Positions 52,407-61,486 are shown, counted from the stretch's first letter. The stretch: DNA of 64,000 bases from Altererythrobacter sp. B11 (GCF_003569745.1 NZ_AP018498.1:744001-808000), one strand, 5' to 3'. Program-made: numbers and translations. Notes: generated by a model not told the origin, from the sequence alone.

Positions 52407-53051
52407 TCATCTCGTGGCCGCAACGCTCGAATACACTGCGCCTGCGAGATGTTCCGCATACGACAGCTGATTCATGTGTGTCGCGGCCGATACCCAGGGC
52501 CTGAATTCGCGATATTCGCGCGTCGCGCCGAAGCGCCGAACCAATGGCTCGAGCGCGGTAACCAGCAGGTCGGGCCAGCGTTCGGGAAACTTGACGCCGA
52601 GCAGACCGAACCGGCTGCCCGAGCGAAGATCACGTGCGCATCGCCGTATCACATCGTCGTACCGCGGGACCATTTCCAGGCCAAAGGTCGAAAGCACGAC
52701 AGACGCGGTGCGAGGGACTTCGAAGCTTTCGACATCGCCGCGGATCAATTCCACGTTTTCGAGGCGTGCCGAGACGACCTTCGTTCGCGCCCGATCGAGC
52801 ATGCCTTCGGACAAATCGATGCCGACGACGCGCCCGCCTGGCCCCACCGCAGCGGCCAGGAGGGCGAGGTTCTCACCCGTACCGCAGCACAGGTCGACGA
52901 CCTCGTCGCGGGGAGCAATATCCAGAGCATCGACCAAACTCCGCCGCCACCGGTCCAGGCCGAGCAGGCGGAAGGTGATCAGCCAGCCGTCATAGCGCTG
53001 CGCTATGCGGTCATAGAGATCTCGAGCTGCCGGCTTGTCGAGGATTGTCAC
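52407..53051 (-). CDS. Class I SAM-dependent methyltransferase
   Basis: A 214-residue methyltransferase with the UbiE-like pattern: YDRIAQRYDGWLITFRLLGLDRWR, then motif I VVDLCCGTGENLALLA and post-I VVGIDLSEGMLDRA. The substrate is unknown; the similarity to quinone or small-molecule methylases is general. I choose the GTG at 53051 with AAGGGAAG 7 bases upstream; a longer frame starts at 53156 but its first 35 residues are not methylase-like. It lies downstream of ctaG on the same strand. Confidence 0.82.
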   Translation of the reverse strand: MTILDKPAARDLYDRIAQRYDGWLITFRLLGLDRWRRSLVDALDIAPRDEVVDLCCGTGENLALLAAAVGPGGRVVGIDLSEGMLDRARTKVVSARLENVELIRGDVESFEVPRTASVVLSTFGLEMVPRYDDVIRRCARDLRSGSRFGLLGVKFPERWPDLLVTALEPLVRRFGATREYREFRPWVSAATHMNQLSYAEHLAGAVYSSVAATR

Positions 53052-53177
53052 GCTAAGCTTCCCTTTCGTGCCGCCAGTCGCCTCGCCTGGTGGGTTCTCT
53101 GGCGGCCATGCTCTTGGGCGAGCCAAGCTCTGCGACGGGCCTTGCTTCCCTCCCAATCGGGTATTTTCGCGCCGAAG

Positions 53178-54137
53178 TCACAGATAGCGATAGCCCAGCC
53201 CCACGAGCAGCGTTGCCGAAAGAATGAACAGGGCGAACAGCGCCATGGAGAGTGCCAGAACGCGGTTTTTGGGTTGAGCCATCGTCCGCAGACCCTCCGA
53301 GCTGGTGGGGTAAAGCAGGATGGCGGAGTTCGAGGGCGACCACGCGGTGCGACGCGCATCCATCCGGGTTTCGTGGCGTCCCCACATATCGACCACGGCG
53401 ATCAGGCCCAGCAGGGTTACGAGGCTGCTGGGAATCCACAGCAGGAAGCCACCGACCATCTCGTCTCGCATCAGGTCGAGGATCGGTACCGGAACCGCGG
53501 CATAGCCAGGATACCACGGGACGGACTTGAGGGTGGTCGCCGAACCCACCAGGATCTGGCCCAAAATGGCCAGCCACAGCATCATGAGGCGCACGCCGTG
53601 TCGCAGCCCGTGCGGCGCGGGCCGGCGGTCGAAAATCCTTGTCCAGAAAACCATGCCGGCGAGAAACATGCTGAGATGGAGCAGCAGCGCGATGGCGGGC
53701 ATGAGCAGCGCCGCGTCCTGCCAGGCCGGGACCGACCAGGCGAACAATGTGCCGAGATAGAGGCCGAGCGCTGCCGGAGGCATGCGAACGAGGCGCCAGC
53801 CCTCGCGTACCGTCCGGTTCCGGAGCGCCGGGGCAATGAGAGCCCCGCGAACGCCCCGGGGCGTTCCGCGCAGCAGTGTGCCCGCCGGATGGGAGAGCGC
53901 GATCAGCATCGGGCCGGCGATCCGCAGGCCGAGGAACATTGCTTGATGGAGGTCGAAGTGGTGCCGTGCCAGGTGTTCGAGAGGCCAGGTCGACGATGCC
54001 AACGCAATGATGAGGCCGGCCGCAAAAGTGAAGTCGCGCCAACCCCGGCCATGCTCCTTGCGGCCTCTTGCGTAGGCGATGCCGAAGGCCGGAACCGCGA
54101 GCAGCGTGACCACCGTAAGCGGGCCAAGGCCTGTCAC
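53178..54137 (-). CDS. CtaG-family (caa3-type) cytochrome oxidase assembly / copper protein
   Basis: A 319-residue membrane protein with about eight hydrophobic segments. The CtaG_Caa3 family motifs are seen: STWPLEHLARHHFDLHQAMFLGLRIAGPMLIALSHP with conserved His residues, LLLHLSMFLAGMVFWTRI and ILVGSATTL. Family members help to place copper in haem-copper oxidases. On an island with metal exporters it could also contribute to copper handling. Translation starts at a GTG that overlaps the stop of a small upstream frame (GTGA). The end of the protein (residues 270-319) holds a single extra membrane helix. Confidence 0.83.
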   Translation of the reverse strand: MTGLGPLTVVTLLAVPAFGIAYARGRKEHGRGWRDFTFAAGLIIALASSTWPLEHLARHHFDLHQAMFLGLRIAGPMLIALSHPAGTLLRGTPRGVRGALIAPALRNRTVREGWRLVRMPPAALGLYLGTLFAWSVPAWQDAALLMPAIALLLHLSMFLAGMVFWTRIFDRRPAPHGLRHGVRLMMLWLAILGQILVGSATTLKSVPWYPGYAAVPVPILDLMRDEMVGGFLLWIPSSLVTLLGLIAVVDMWGRHETRMDARRTAWSPSNSAILLYPTSSEGLRTMAQPKNRVLALSMALFALFILSATLLVGLGYRYL

Positions 54138-54328
54138 TGCATCAGTTCCTCGACGGTAAGGCCTGCAAGGTCACGTGATCGATCCCGAAGCGCTCGTACA
54201 GCGTGCAGTGGTCCGGCTGGCGCGCCCATCATCAGGTGCGCCGTCATCCGCGATGGTCGGGAATCCCAGCAAGACGGCCACCGAACAATAGGCGCTGGAG
54301 CGCGGCGAGACGCCATACAGCGAAGCAT
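54134..54328 (-). CDS. Possible small gene coupled to ctaG
   Basis: A 64-residue frame whose TGA overlaps the GTG start of ctaG by 4 bases, a junction often made by real coupled genes. The N-terminal half is rich in Arg and Pro and not convincing; an internal ATG gives a 37-residue peptide (TAHLMMGAPAGPLHAVRALR as its first part). I do not recognise it. It may be the 3' remnant of a larger gene that once preceded ctaG. Confidence 0.35.
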   Translation of the reverse strand: MLRCMASRRAPAPIVRWPSCWDSRPSRMTAHLMMGAPAGPLHAVRALRDRSRDLAGLTVEELMQ

Positions 54329-54522
54329 TGCGCGGTGCCGTTAGCCCTTCTCGACGTTTCTGTCACCCCCTTCGTGCACTTGCGGGGCGGGGTCTTGCGC
54401 AAGCGGTGGGCATGGTCCTGCGCCCCCGGGCTGGGGAGCCGCGGCCGCAAGACGGTGAGGAAAGAGAGGCTTTTGGACCCTTGACCCGGGACACACCCGT
54501 CCCGCCGACAAGGAGAACAGAC
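54329..54522. other. Intergenic region before ardC, no gene seen
   Basis: GC-rich leader with several G/C runs (for example CGCCCCCGGGCTGGGG at about 54420) between divergently read genes. No convincing reading frame; it must hold the promoter for the ArdC-like gene. Confidence 0.5.
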
Positions 54523-55458
54523 ATGTCCGGTTCCAGGCGCTCGGCCGCAGCCCGATCTCCCGCACACCGCATCACGGCAACCATCATCGCAAAGCTCGAG
54601 CAGGGTACCAGGCCCTGGATCAGGCCGTGGCGCGGCCTGCCGGTCGCGCGGCCCTTGCGGGCATGTGGAACCCCCTATCGGGGCATGAACACCTTCTGGC
54701 TGTGGCTCATGGCCGACGCGGCCGGCTACGCTTCGCCATACTGGATGACCTATCGCCAATGCCAGGCGCTGGGCGGCCAGGTTCGCAAGGGTGAGACCTC
54801 GACGATCGCGATCTTCTACAAGGCCTACCGGAAGGAGGTCGAAGGTCCTGACGGTGAAAACGACACCGAAACCCGCCGTGTTCTCAAGGCCTATGCGGTC
54901 TTCAACGCCGAGCAGTGCGATGGCCTCCCGTCCCTGTACCATCCCGAACACCTCCTCGCGCCGGTCGAGCCGGAGGGGCGACTTGAGCGGCTCGACCGCT
55001 TCTTCGCAGCGGTCGGCGCGACCGTGCGCCATCACGGCTGCGAGGCCTGCTACGAACCGAGATTCGATCGGATCACGATGCCGCCGACCGGGTTGTTCGA
55101 CACCTACGACCATTATTATGCCACGCTCGCGCATGAACTCTCCCACTGGACGGGACACGCATCGCGGCTCGATCGCGATCTGAAGAACCGGTTCGGCAGC
55201 GCAGCCTACGCCGCCGAGGAGCTCGTCGCCGAATTGTCCTCGGCAATTCTGGGGGCCGAACTGGGCCTCCCGGTCGCTCATCTCGATCATCATGCGAGCT
55301 ACATCGCGTCCTGGCTTGAGCTGCTGAAATCCGACGACCGGGCCATCCTCACCGCCGCCGCGAAGGCCGAGGAAGCCGCCAGTCTGCTCATGCGCCTTGG
55401 CGGTATCGAAGAGCGGTCGTCGTCCGATGAAGCCGGCCGGTTCGATGCGGCGGCCTGA
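54523..55458 (+). CDS. ArdC-like antirestriction protein with zincin metallopeptidase domain
   Basis: A 311-residue protein. The N-terminal ArdC domain binds single-stranded DNA (ITATIIAKLEQGTRPWIRPW, then YRGMNTFWLWL and the WMTYRQCQALGGQVRKGE motif). The C-terminal zincin-like domain has HELSHWTGH with His204, Glu205 and His208, and a third ligand in AEELVAELSSAIL. ArdC-type proteins protect incoming plasmid DNA in the recipient cell, so this is a backbone gene of a transferable element. The start is supported by AAGGAG 8 bases upstream. Confidence 0.9.
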   Translation: MSGSRRSAAARSPAHRITATIIAKLEQGTRPWIRPWRGLPVARPLRACGTPYRGMNTFWLWLMADAAGYASPYWMTYRQCQALGGQVRKGETSTIAIFYKAYRKEVEGPDGENDTETRRVLKAYAVFNAEQCDGLPSLYHPEHLLAPVEPEGRLERLDRFFAAVGATVRHHGCEACYEPRFDRITMPPTGLFDTYDHYYATLAHELSHWTGHASRLDRDLKNRFGSAAYAAEELVAELSSAILGAELGLPVAHLDHHASYIASWLELLKSDDRAILTAAAKAEEAASLLMRLGGIEERSSSDEAGRFDAAA

Positions 55459-55470
55459 GGGAGAGGCGCC

Positions 55471-55896
55471 ATGGGACGGTCTGTCAGCTACCCGAACGGG
55501 GCCATCGTCGCGTTTCGTCTGGTCGGCGAGACGCAGGACGACGCGGCGTGGGCCTATCACTGCCTTATCGACGATATCGTCGAAACCGCCCGAAGCACCT
55601 TTCCGTCGCTCGAGCCTTTCGAGGGCTGGCGCGGGCGCGAAGACCGCATCGTGCTGCGCAACGCCTTCGCCGATTGCGGCGTTTCGACCTATGGCGGACT
55701 TGCCGCCATCTGGCTCGTCGAGCGCGATGACGGCCCGTATCGGGACGCCGACTGGCGGCACCCGAGATCGGGACGCGCGCGGCGATGGCTCGAACAGGTG
55801 TCGGATAGGTTCATCGAACTGTTCGGCGAGCTGCATATGGTCGGACGCTTCTCGAACGGAGAAGCAATCTTCAGGCGCGGCGACGCCTCACTGTGA
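55471..55896 (+). CDS. Unknown plasmid-type protein downstream of ardC
   Basis: A 141-residue protein with no transmembrane segment. It begins GRSVSYPNGAIVAFRLVGET and contains AWAYHCLIDDIVETARSTF and GEAIFRRGDASL at the end. Short proteins like this lie next to ArdC in many alphaproteobacterial elements, but I do not know the family's function. It is 12 bases after the ardC stop, with GGGAGAGG in front of the start, so it is most likely in the same operon. Confidence 0.72.
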   Translation: MGRSVSYPNGAIVAFRLVGETQDDAAWAYHCLIDDIVETARSTFPSLEPFEGWRGREDRIVLRNAFADCGVSTYGGLAAIWLVERDDGPYRDADWRHPRSGRARRWLEQVSDRFIELFGELHMVGRFSNGEAIFRRGDASL

Positions 55897-56193
55897 GGTC
55901 GGTGCCTCGCCGCTGTGCCTCCGCCGCTGAAATTCTCGCTCCCGATCCTTTTTCAAAAAGGATGCCGATCATTCGGCTCCGGCCCGTCCGCCGGGAGAGG
56001 CCCTGGGCCGGTCGGGTCAAGGCGCAACCTGCGGCCCGTCGGCCCGTGTGGCCCGCGCCAGCCTAGGGCCGCAGGTTCCCCGCTCCCGCGGTGCGCCTTT
56101 CTCCTTGTCCCGGCCCTGATCGGGCTCCGGCGGATCGGACCGGGGCCATCAGGGACCGTCTCCGATCCTCCGAACAGATCAGGAGATCGAACC
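55897..56193. other. GC-rich structured leader before the DUF2493 gene
   Basis: No gene is seen. A perfect 12-base inverted repeat AACCTGCGGCCC (56026-56037) / GGGCCGCAGGTT (56066-56077) with a 28-base spacer lies inside, and CCCTGAT (56115-56121) pairs with ATCAGGG (56148-56154) nearer the gene. The two hairpins would fold the 5' end of the next mRNA. Confidence 0.6.
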
Positions 56194-57135
56194 ATGTATG
56201 ACAGCTTCACCCAACAGCTCGCCGGCCTCGACCTGTCCGGCTTAAGCATCAAGCCCGCGCCTTTCGACAAGACCGATTTTCCCTGCGACGACGCGATCGA
56301 CCAGACGCTTGCCGGGGCCTGGTCGGACCTCTTCGCGATGTTCGCCGACACCGCTCTCGAAGCCGATGCCGAGGATTTCGCCTGGGGCTTCGTCAATCTC
56401 TTCCACCGCGCCGCCAGCCGGAAGTCGTCCCAACTCGACCGGGCGAGCGACGAAATTCGCGCCTTGCTCGCCTGTGCCGACGGATCGGAAGTCCATTCGA
56501 GCAATCTCGAGGAGCAGGTCGAGCGCGCGCAGGCGGCCGAAGCGACCATGATCGCCTTCGAACGGATGCGCGAAACCGCTGCTGCTCTCTATCTCGACGA
56601 GATCGGAACGTCCTGGCGTCCCATGACCGGCTCCCGGTCCAACCACTCCGCCCAGGTTACCTCCGCAGTCATCAATGCCCGAGATTTTCTGCGGGTTCGC
56701 GCCGAGCGTCGCCGCGCGGCCCATACGCCCGAAGGCACGCCGGTCGTCTTCGCTGGCGGCCGATCGTCCTTTCCCACGACCGACGAAGCCAAGGCGTTCG
56801 CCGCAAATGTATGGGCCACGTTGGACAAGGTGCGCGACCGGGTCCCGGACCTGTTCGTCGTGCACGGCGGCGACAGCAAGGGCGTCGACCGGATCGCCGC
56901 GAGCTGGGCCGAGCGTCACGATGTCCAGCAGCTGGTGTTCGCGCTCGACAGAAGGCTAGGCGCCCGCGCCGGGTTCAAGCGCAACGAGCAGATGCTCAAG
57001 CTCGAACCGCGCTATGTGATCGCGTTCCCCGGCAACGGCGTACTCGAGCGGCTCGTGATCGAGGCCAAGGCGCGACGTATCACCGTCGTCGATCGGCGCG
57101 GTCTGACCGGGAGCGTCTCGAAATCGGATCGCTGA
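56194..57135 (+). CDS. DUF2493 (SLOG-like) protein
   Basis: A 313-residue protein. The C-terminal part is DUF2493, a Rossmann-like SLOG fold, with VVFAGGRSSFPTTDEAKAF, then LFVVHGGDSKGVDRIAASWAERH and RNEQMLKLEPRYVIAFPGN. SLOG domains are thought to bind nucleotides or nucleic acids as sensors. The N-terminal ~190 residues are helical and not recognised. Genes of this type are regular passengers of alphaproteobacterial plasmids. The start has AGGAG 9 bases upstream. Confidence 0.82.
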   Translation: MYDSFTQQLAGLDLSGLSIKPAPFDKTDFPCDDAIDQTLAGAWSDLFAMFADTALEADAEDFAWGFVNLFHRAASRKSSQLDRASDEIRALLACADGSEVHSSNLEEQVERAQAAEATMIAFERMRETAAALYLDEIGTSWRPMTGSRSNHSAQVTSAVINARDFLRVRAERRRAAHTPEGTPVVFAGGRSSFPTTDEAKAFAANVWATLDKVRDRVPDLFVVHGGDSKGVDRIAASWAERHDVQQLVFALDRRLGARAGFKRNEQMLKLEPRYVIAFPGNGVLERLVIEAKARRITVVDRRGLTGSVSKSDR

Positions 57136-57280
57136 CTATTCGGCTTCCCTGGCGCACCAGCACCAATCCGGGCGCTGGTGCGCCAGTTCCTCAACGACAC
57201 TGCAGGGGATCCCCGCGGCAGGCGATGTGTCATGCGAACTCGAGATTGGCCTGCAACCCGCGCGCGTCTATGGCGGGCAG

Positions 57281-58258
57281 ATGCATCATTCCGATCCCAA
57301 TCCACTGAGCCACGACCACAATTTCCTCAGCGCCTCGCACGACGCGCACGAGAAGCGCATTCGGTATGTGGTCGCCCTCACCGCGGCCATGATGGTACTG
57401 GAAATCGCCGCGGGCCTGTGGACCGGCTCGATGGCGCTCCTGGCCGATGGCATTCATATGGCGACGCACGCGGGCGCGCTCGGAGTTGCGGCTTTCGCTT
57501 ACTGGTTCGCGCGCCGCCACGCAGACAATCCGCGGTTCACCTTCGGCACGGGCAAGGTCGGCGATCTGGCCGGTTTTGCCAGCGCGCTGGTTCTGGCGAT
57601 CTTCGCGGTCGGCATTGCTGTTGAATCGATCCAGCGCATCTTCAGTCCGCTGGCGATCGCCTACACCGAAGCGATCTGGATCGCGGTTCTGGGTCTTCTG
57701 GTGAATCTGGCAAGTGCCTGGATGCTCGGAGCCGACCATCACCACGGCCACGATCATGGACATGGGCATGGACACGAAGCTCATGATCACAACGATCACG
57801 ACCATGCGCACGCCGACAACAACTTGCGGTCTGCCTATTTCCACGTCCTGGCCGACGCCCTGACCTCTGTCCTCGCGATCGCCGCGCTGCTCGCCGGCCG
57901 CTATCTGGGGTGGGCGTGGATGGATGCGGCGATGGGCATCGTGGGAGCGCTTGTGATTGCGCGCTGGTCGTGGATGCTGCTGCGCGACACGGCGGCGGTA
58001 CTCGTGGATGCCGACGCGGGGACGGAACGCTACAGTGAAGTGCGCGAAGCACTCGAAGACGGCGATACCGTGGTGGGTGATCTGCACATCTGGCGGATCG
58101 GGCCGGGCAAATATGCCGTGATTGCCTCAGTGATCGCCGCGCACCCGGCGACGCTAGAGGAATATGCTAGGCGTCTCCAGATGCACACGGAGTATGTCCA
58201 TATAACTGTGGAAACTCAGTGTTGTTGCGTCGGCCACTCGCGGTTACATGTGCCATGA
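57281..58258 (+). CDS. dmeF: Cation diffusion facilitator, DmeF-type divalent metal exporter
   Basis: A 325-residue CDF transporter with six membrane helices. The metal site in helix II is LLADGIHMATHAGAL (His and Asp), and in helix V it is HVLADALTSVLAI. Between helices IV and V lies a His-rich loop (HHHGHDHGHGHGHEAHDHND), expected to bind metal ions. The N-terminal HDHNFLSASHDAHEKR is a DmeF-type start. It exports cobalt, nickel or zinc by proton exchange. The ATG at 57281 is chosen to match the family; another in-frame ATG is 18 codons upstream. No adjacent dmeR regulator is seen. Confidence 0.88.
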   Translation: MHHSDPNPLSHDHNFLSASHDAHEKRIRYVVALTAAMMVLEIAAGLWTGSMALLADGIHMATHAGALGVAAFAYWFARRHADNPRFTFGTGKVGDLAGFASALVLAIFAVGIAVESIQRIFSPLAIAYTEAIWIAVLGLLVNLASAWMLGADHHHGHDHGHGHGHEAHDHNDHDHAHADNNLRSAYFHVLADALTSVLAIAALLAGRYLGWAWMDAAMGIVGALVIARWSWMLLRDTAAVLVDADAGTERYSEVREALEDGDTVVGDLHIWRIGPGKYAVIASVIAAHPATLEEYARRLQMHTEYVHITVETQCCCVGHSRLHVP

Positions 58259-58318
58259 TCGCCTATCTGTCAGCGCTTTCTCGACATCTGCGAATTTGAA
58301 ATCATAAATTCGCATTCC

Positions 58319-58340
58319 TCAAAGTAAGATCTTACTTTGA
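58319..58340. promoter_or_regulatory. Perfect 22-base palindrome after the CDF exporter gene
   Basis: The left half TCAAAGTAAGA is followed at once by its exact complement, TCTTACTTTGA, without a spacer. It lies 61 bases after the dmeF stop and is AT-rich against its surroundings. There is no T-run, so it looks more like a regulator-binding site than a terminator. Confidence 0.6.
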
Positions 58341-58993
58341 GCGATGTGTTTGCGGAGTACCAGCATTTAGCGATCCAAGTACCCGGACGAAACCGCTTCT
58401 TTTGGGTGCTTCCTGCCGAACCGTGCGTGTGCTGGCATGATGCCGCTGGAACAGCTTATCAGGAAGCTCGCGCATTTGCCCAAAACTGTTCCCATCTTCT
58501 GGGTTTCTAGACGCGCAAGCAGGCCGCACAGGAACTCAACATGCTGACAGTTGAAAGCCGACCGATTGGGCTTTCATGCATAAAATCCATATAGACCGAG
58601 ATGATGCCGATAAAGAACCAGCCTCGATGAAGCGCAATTTTGCGCCTGGATTCCACAATGGCATTGGCCGGACCGCTGGTGTTTTTCACGTATTCGCCGC
58701 GATAAACGGGAAGGAGAGGTTTGCGTTCGCATGGGCGATGCGCAAAAGAGTAGAAAAGCTATCACGGAGCAGACGACAAACTCGTAATTATCGGCCGTTG
58801 GCTCGGCATCGGGGCGTGTCGCTGCCTTTGGCAATGGGCACGCCTTCATCGATAGCGCGCAGACCGGCCCATGCCGTTGTAGGTTGGAGTTCGTGCGGTG
58901 GGCGTAGGATAGTGCACGCCAGTGCACGCCGCGGAATTTCGCCAGTGGTGGCGCTACGGCCAGCGGGCAGGGTCCATTTTGCAACCCACCTAT
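58341..58993. other. 650-base gap without a supported gene
   Basis: Lower GC than the neighbours. The longest minus-strand frame here (58507-58689, about 60 codons, with RGWFFIGIISVYMDFMHESP) does not belong to any family I recognise and has no good start. It may be the decayed remains of a regulator or transposase of the metal cluster. The direct repeat AGTGCACGCC occurs twice side by side at 58912-58930. Confidence 0.45.
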
Positions 58994-61486
58994 TCATTTG
59001 CCGCCTCCATTGTCCCGGTAAGCAAGCAAACGAAGTGCGTTGAAGACTACGAGCAAAGTCGATCCTTCATGAGCCATGACCGCTGGACCGATGCCGAGCC
59101 CCATAACTGTTGCCGGCACGAGCAAGGCGACCACGCCGAGACTGACCACCAGGTTCTGTCGAATGACCCAGCGGGTGCTAAGACTCAAGCCCACCGCAAA
59201 GGGCAGGTGGGACAAATCATCGGCCATCAGTGCCACGTCGGCAGTCTCCAACGCGACGTCAGAGCCGGCGGCACCCATGGCGATGCCGACTGTAGCGTTA
59301 GCCATTGCTGGGGCGTCGTTTACGCCATCGCCCACCATCGCGACCGGCATTTCGGCGCGAAGCTTGGCAATTGCCGCCACCTTGTCCTCGGGCATCAGGT
59401 CGCCCCAGGCTTCGTCGATACCGACTTCACCAGCGACGGCAGCGGCAACGCGCTGGTTGTCTCCCGAGATCATGATCATCCGGAGAATGCCGAGCGCCTT
59501 GAGGCGGGCGATCGTTTGCTTGGCTGCAGCCCGCGGTGTGTCCAGAAGACCGATGATGCCCAGATCCCGGTCACCGATTTGGACGGCCATTGTCGTCCGG
59601 CCTTGCTCGCGCAGGTGCTCGATTGTCTGGGCGGACTGCGACGAGAGCGCAGGAAATCCATCGTGCCCAAACATCTCGGCCTTGCCAATCAACACTATCT
59701 TGCCCGCGACACTGGCCTGTACGCCTCGGCCGGTGAGGCTTGAGAGATCGCTCGCGACAGGGATATCTTGGCCGCCAAGAAATTGTTCGCCGTCGCGAAC
59801 AATGGCTGCTGCAAGCGGATGATCGCTGAGCCGCTCGACGGCCACTGCAATCTTCATGAGATCGCTTTCGCTCACGCCGCTCGCGGGAACGATATCCGTT
59901 ATTCGCGGTCGGCCCTCGGTCAGCGTGCCGGTCTTATCGAAGGCAAGAGCAGTCAGCGATCCGAGATTCTCAAGCGGACCACCGCCCTTGATCAGGACGC
60001 CGCCACGCGCGGCGCGCGCCACCCCTGACAGCACTGCGCTCGGTGTAGCGATTGCGAGTGCACAAGGGCTGGCCGCCACGAGCACAGCCATCGCGCGATA
60101 AAAACTGTCACGGAACGGCTCATCGACCACTGTCCAGGCGAACAGCAGAACCATCACCAGCGCCAAAACGGTGGGGACAAATACTCGCTCGAAACGGTCG
60201 GTGAAGCGCTGAGTGGGCGATTTCTGCGTCTCCGCCTCGCTTACCATCTGTACCACTTTGGCCAGAGTGGTATCGGCGGAAAGCCGGGTTACGGCAATTT
60301 CGATTGCGCCCGGGCCATTGATGGTGCCGGCGAACACACGATGCTCGGCGGACACTGTATCTGGCCGCGACGCCGCTTGCGCCCGGTCCGATACCGGCTC
60401 CTTGTCGACCGAAACGCTTTCGCCGGTAACGGGGGCCTGGTTGACGCTTGAGCGGCCCGTCACCACGAAGCCGTCGGCTGCCAGGCGTTCATTGGGTTTC
60501 ACCACCACTGTATCGCCGATGACAAGGTCCTCGACAGGGATCTCGACCTGACCTTCGCCGCGTCGCACCATCGCCGTGCGGGGCGCGAGTTCCGCAAGAG
60601 CTTCGATGGCGCGTTTGGCCCGGCCCATGGCATAATGTTCGAGCGCATGGCCAAGGCTGAACAGGAACAGCAGTAGCGCGCCTTCGGCCCATGCCCCCAG
60701 CGCGCCGGCACCCGCCGCCGCGACCAGCATCAACGTATCGATCTCGAAGCGCTTCAGGCGGAGATTGTCGATCGCTTCACGCAAAGTGAACCACCCACCG
60801 AAACCATAGGCGGCAAGATAGCAGGTGAGCGAAAACCAGGGCGGAGCAGAGGTCAGCTTTTCGGCGGCGAAGCCGCTCGCCAGGAGCCCGCCACACAAGA
60901 GCGCGAAAATAAGTTCGGTCTGGCTGCCGAATATGCCCCCATGGGCATGATCATGGCCTTCCGCATCATTGTCGTTGGAATGGTCCCCTTTCCGGTGCTT
61001 ATGATCGTGGGCGTGACTCGCTGACGCGGTTTCGGAAGTTATTATGGGTGCGTCGAGGCGATCCAACTCAGCGCGGATTGCTTCCTCCGAAGTTTTTTGG
61101 CGATCGAATTCGATCCTGATCATCCCGGCTGCGCTGACCACTGCTTCAACGACGCCCGGCGATGCGGACAATGTCTCGGCGACAGTTCTTGCCCGGCGTT
61201 GGTGGGAAATCCCTTCAGCTTGCCAGACAAGATGACCAAACTGGTCGGTAATCGTGGCACCAGCGGTACTGATCATGTCGCGAATGCGAGCGAGCGAGAC
61301 GGCGTCTGGATCGTAATGCACGCACAGCTGCGGCAGGGTTTCGGCGCTGGTACTGTTCCTGAGATGCGCTTCCTCCACGCCCTCGTGTGCGGCGAGCAGA
61401 GCGGTCAGTCTCGCGATACAGCGATCCGCCGCAATTCCCACGTCTGGCAGGACGACCGGAATGTCGAGCCGTATCCTTTCGCTCAT
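58994..61486 (-). CDS. Heavy-metal P1B-type ATPase (zinc/cadmium/cobalt/lead class)
   Basis: An 830-residue metal pump. The transport site is SPCALAIATPSAVL, phosphorylation is at DKTGTLTEG, and SDHPLAAAIV and GDGVNDAPAM complete the core. The SPC motif together with the C-terminal segment fits the zinc/cadmium/lead subgroup. The N-terminus has two ferredoxin-like metal-binding domains, but I see no CxxC in either. A His-rich stretch (HAHDHKHRKGDHSNDNDAEGH) lies before the first helix and may replace them in binding zinc. It likely acts with the CDF and RND pumps of this island. Confidence 0.93.
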   Translation of the reverse strand: MSERIRLDIPVVLPDVGIAADRCIARLTALLAAHEGVEEAHLRNSTSAETLPQLCVHYDPDAVSLARIRDMISTAGATITDQFGHLVWQAEGISHQRRARTVAETLSASPGVVEAVVSAAGMIRIEFDRQKTSEEAIRAELDRLDAPIITSETASASHAHDHKHRKGDHSNDNDAEGHDHAHGGIFGSQTELIFALLCGGLLASGFAAEKLTSAPPWFSLTCYLAAYGFGGWFTLREAIDNLRLKRFEIDTLMLVAAAGAGALGAWAEGALLLFLFSLGHALEHYAMGRAKRAIEALAELAPRTAMVRRGEGQVEIPVEDLVIGDTVVVKPNERLAADGFVVTGRSSVNQAPVTGESVSVDKEPVSDRAQAASRPDTVSAEHRVFAGTINGPGAIEIAVTRLSADTTLAKVVQMVSEAETQKSPTQRFTDRFERVFVPTVLALVMVLLFAWTVVDEPFRDSFYRAMAVLVAASPCALAIATPSAVLSGVARAARGGVLIKGGGPLENLGSLTALAFDKTGTLTEGRPRITDIVPASGVSESDLMKIAVAVERLSDHPLAAAIVRDGEQFLGGQDIPVASDLSSLTGRGVQASVAGKIVLIGKAEMFGHDGFPALSSQSAQTIEHLREQGRTTMAVQIGDRDLGIIGLLDTPRAAAKQTIARLKALGILRMIMISGDNQRVAAAVAGEVGIDEAWGDLMPEDKVAAIAKLRAEMPVAMVGDGVNDAPAMANATVGIAMGAAGSDVALETADVALMADDLSHLPFAVGLSLSTRWVIRQNLVVSLGVVALLVPATVMGLGIGPAVMAHEGSTLLVVFNALRLLAYRDNGGGK

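Noticed and set aside
52323-54344. 673-codon plus-strand frame across the methyltransferase and CtaG genes
   Set aside because: Both minus-strand genes have clear family motifs; the plus-strand peptide has none.
58574-58984. Minus-strand frame in the gap before the P-type ATPase gene
   Set aside because: No family, no good ribosome site and uneven composition; described as a gap instead of a gene.
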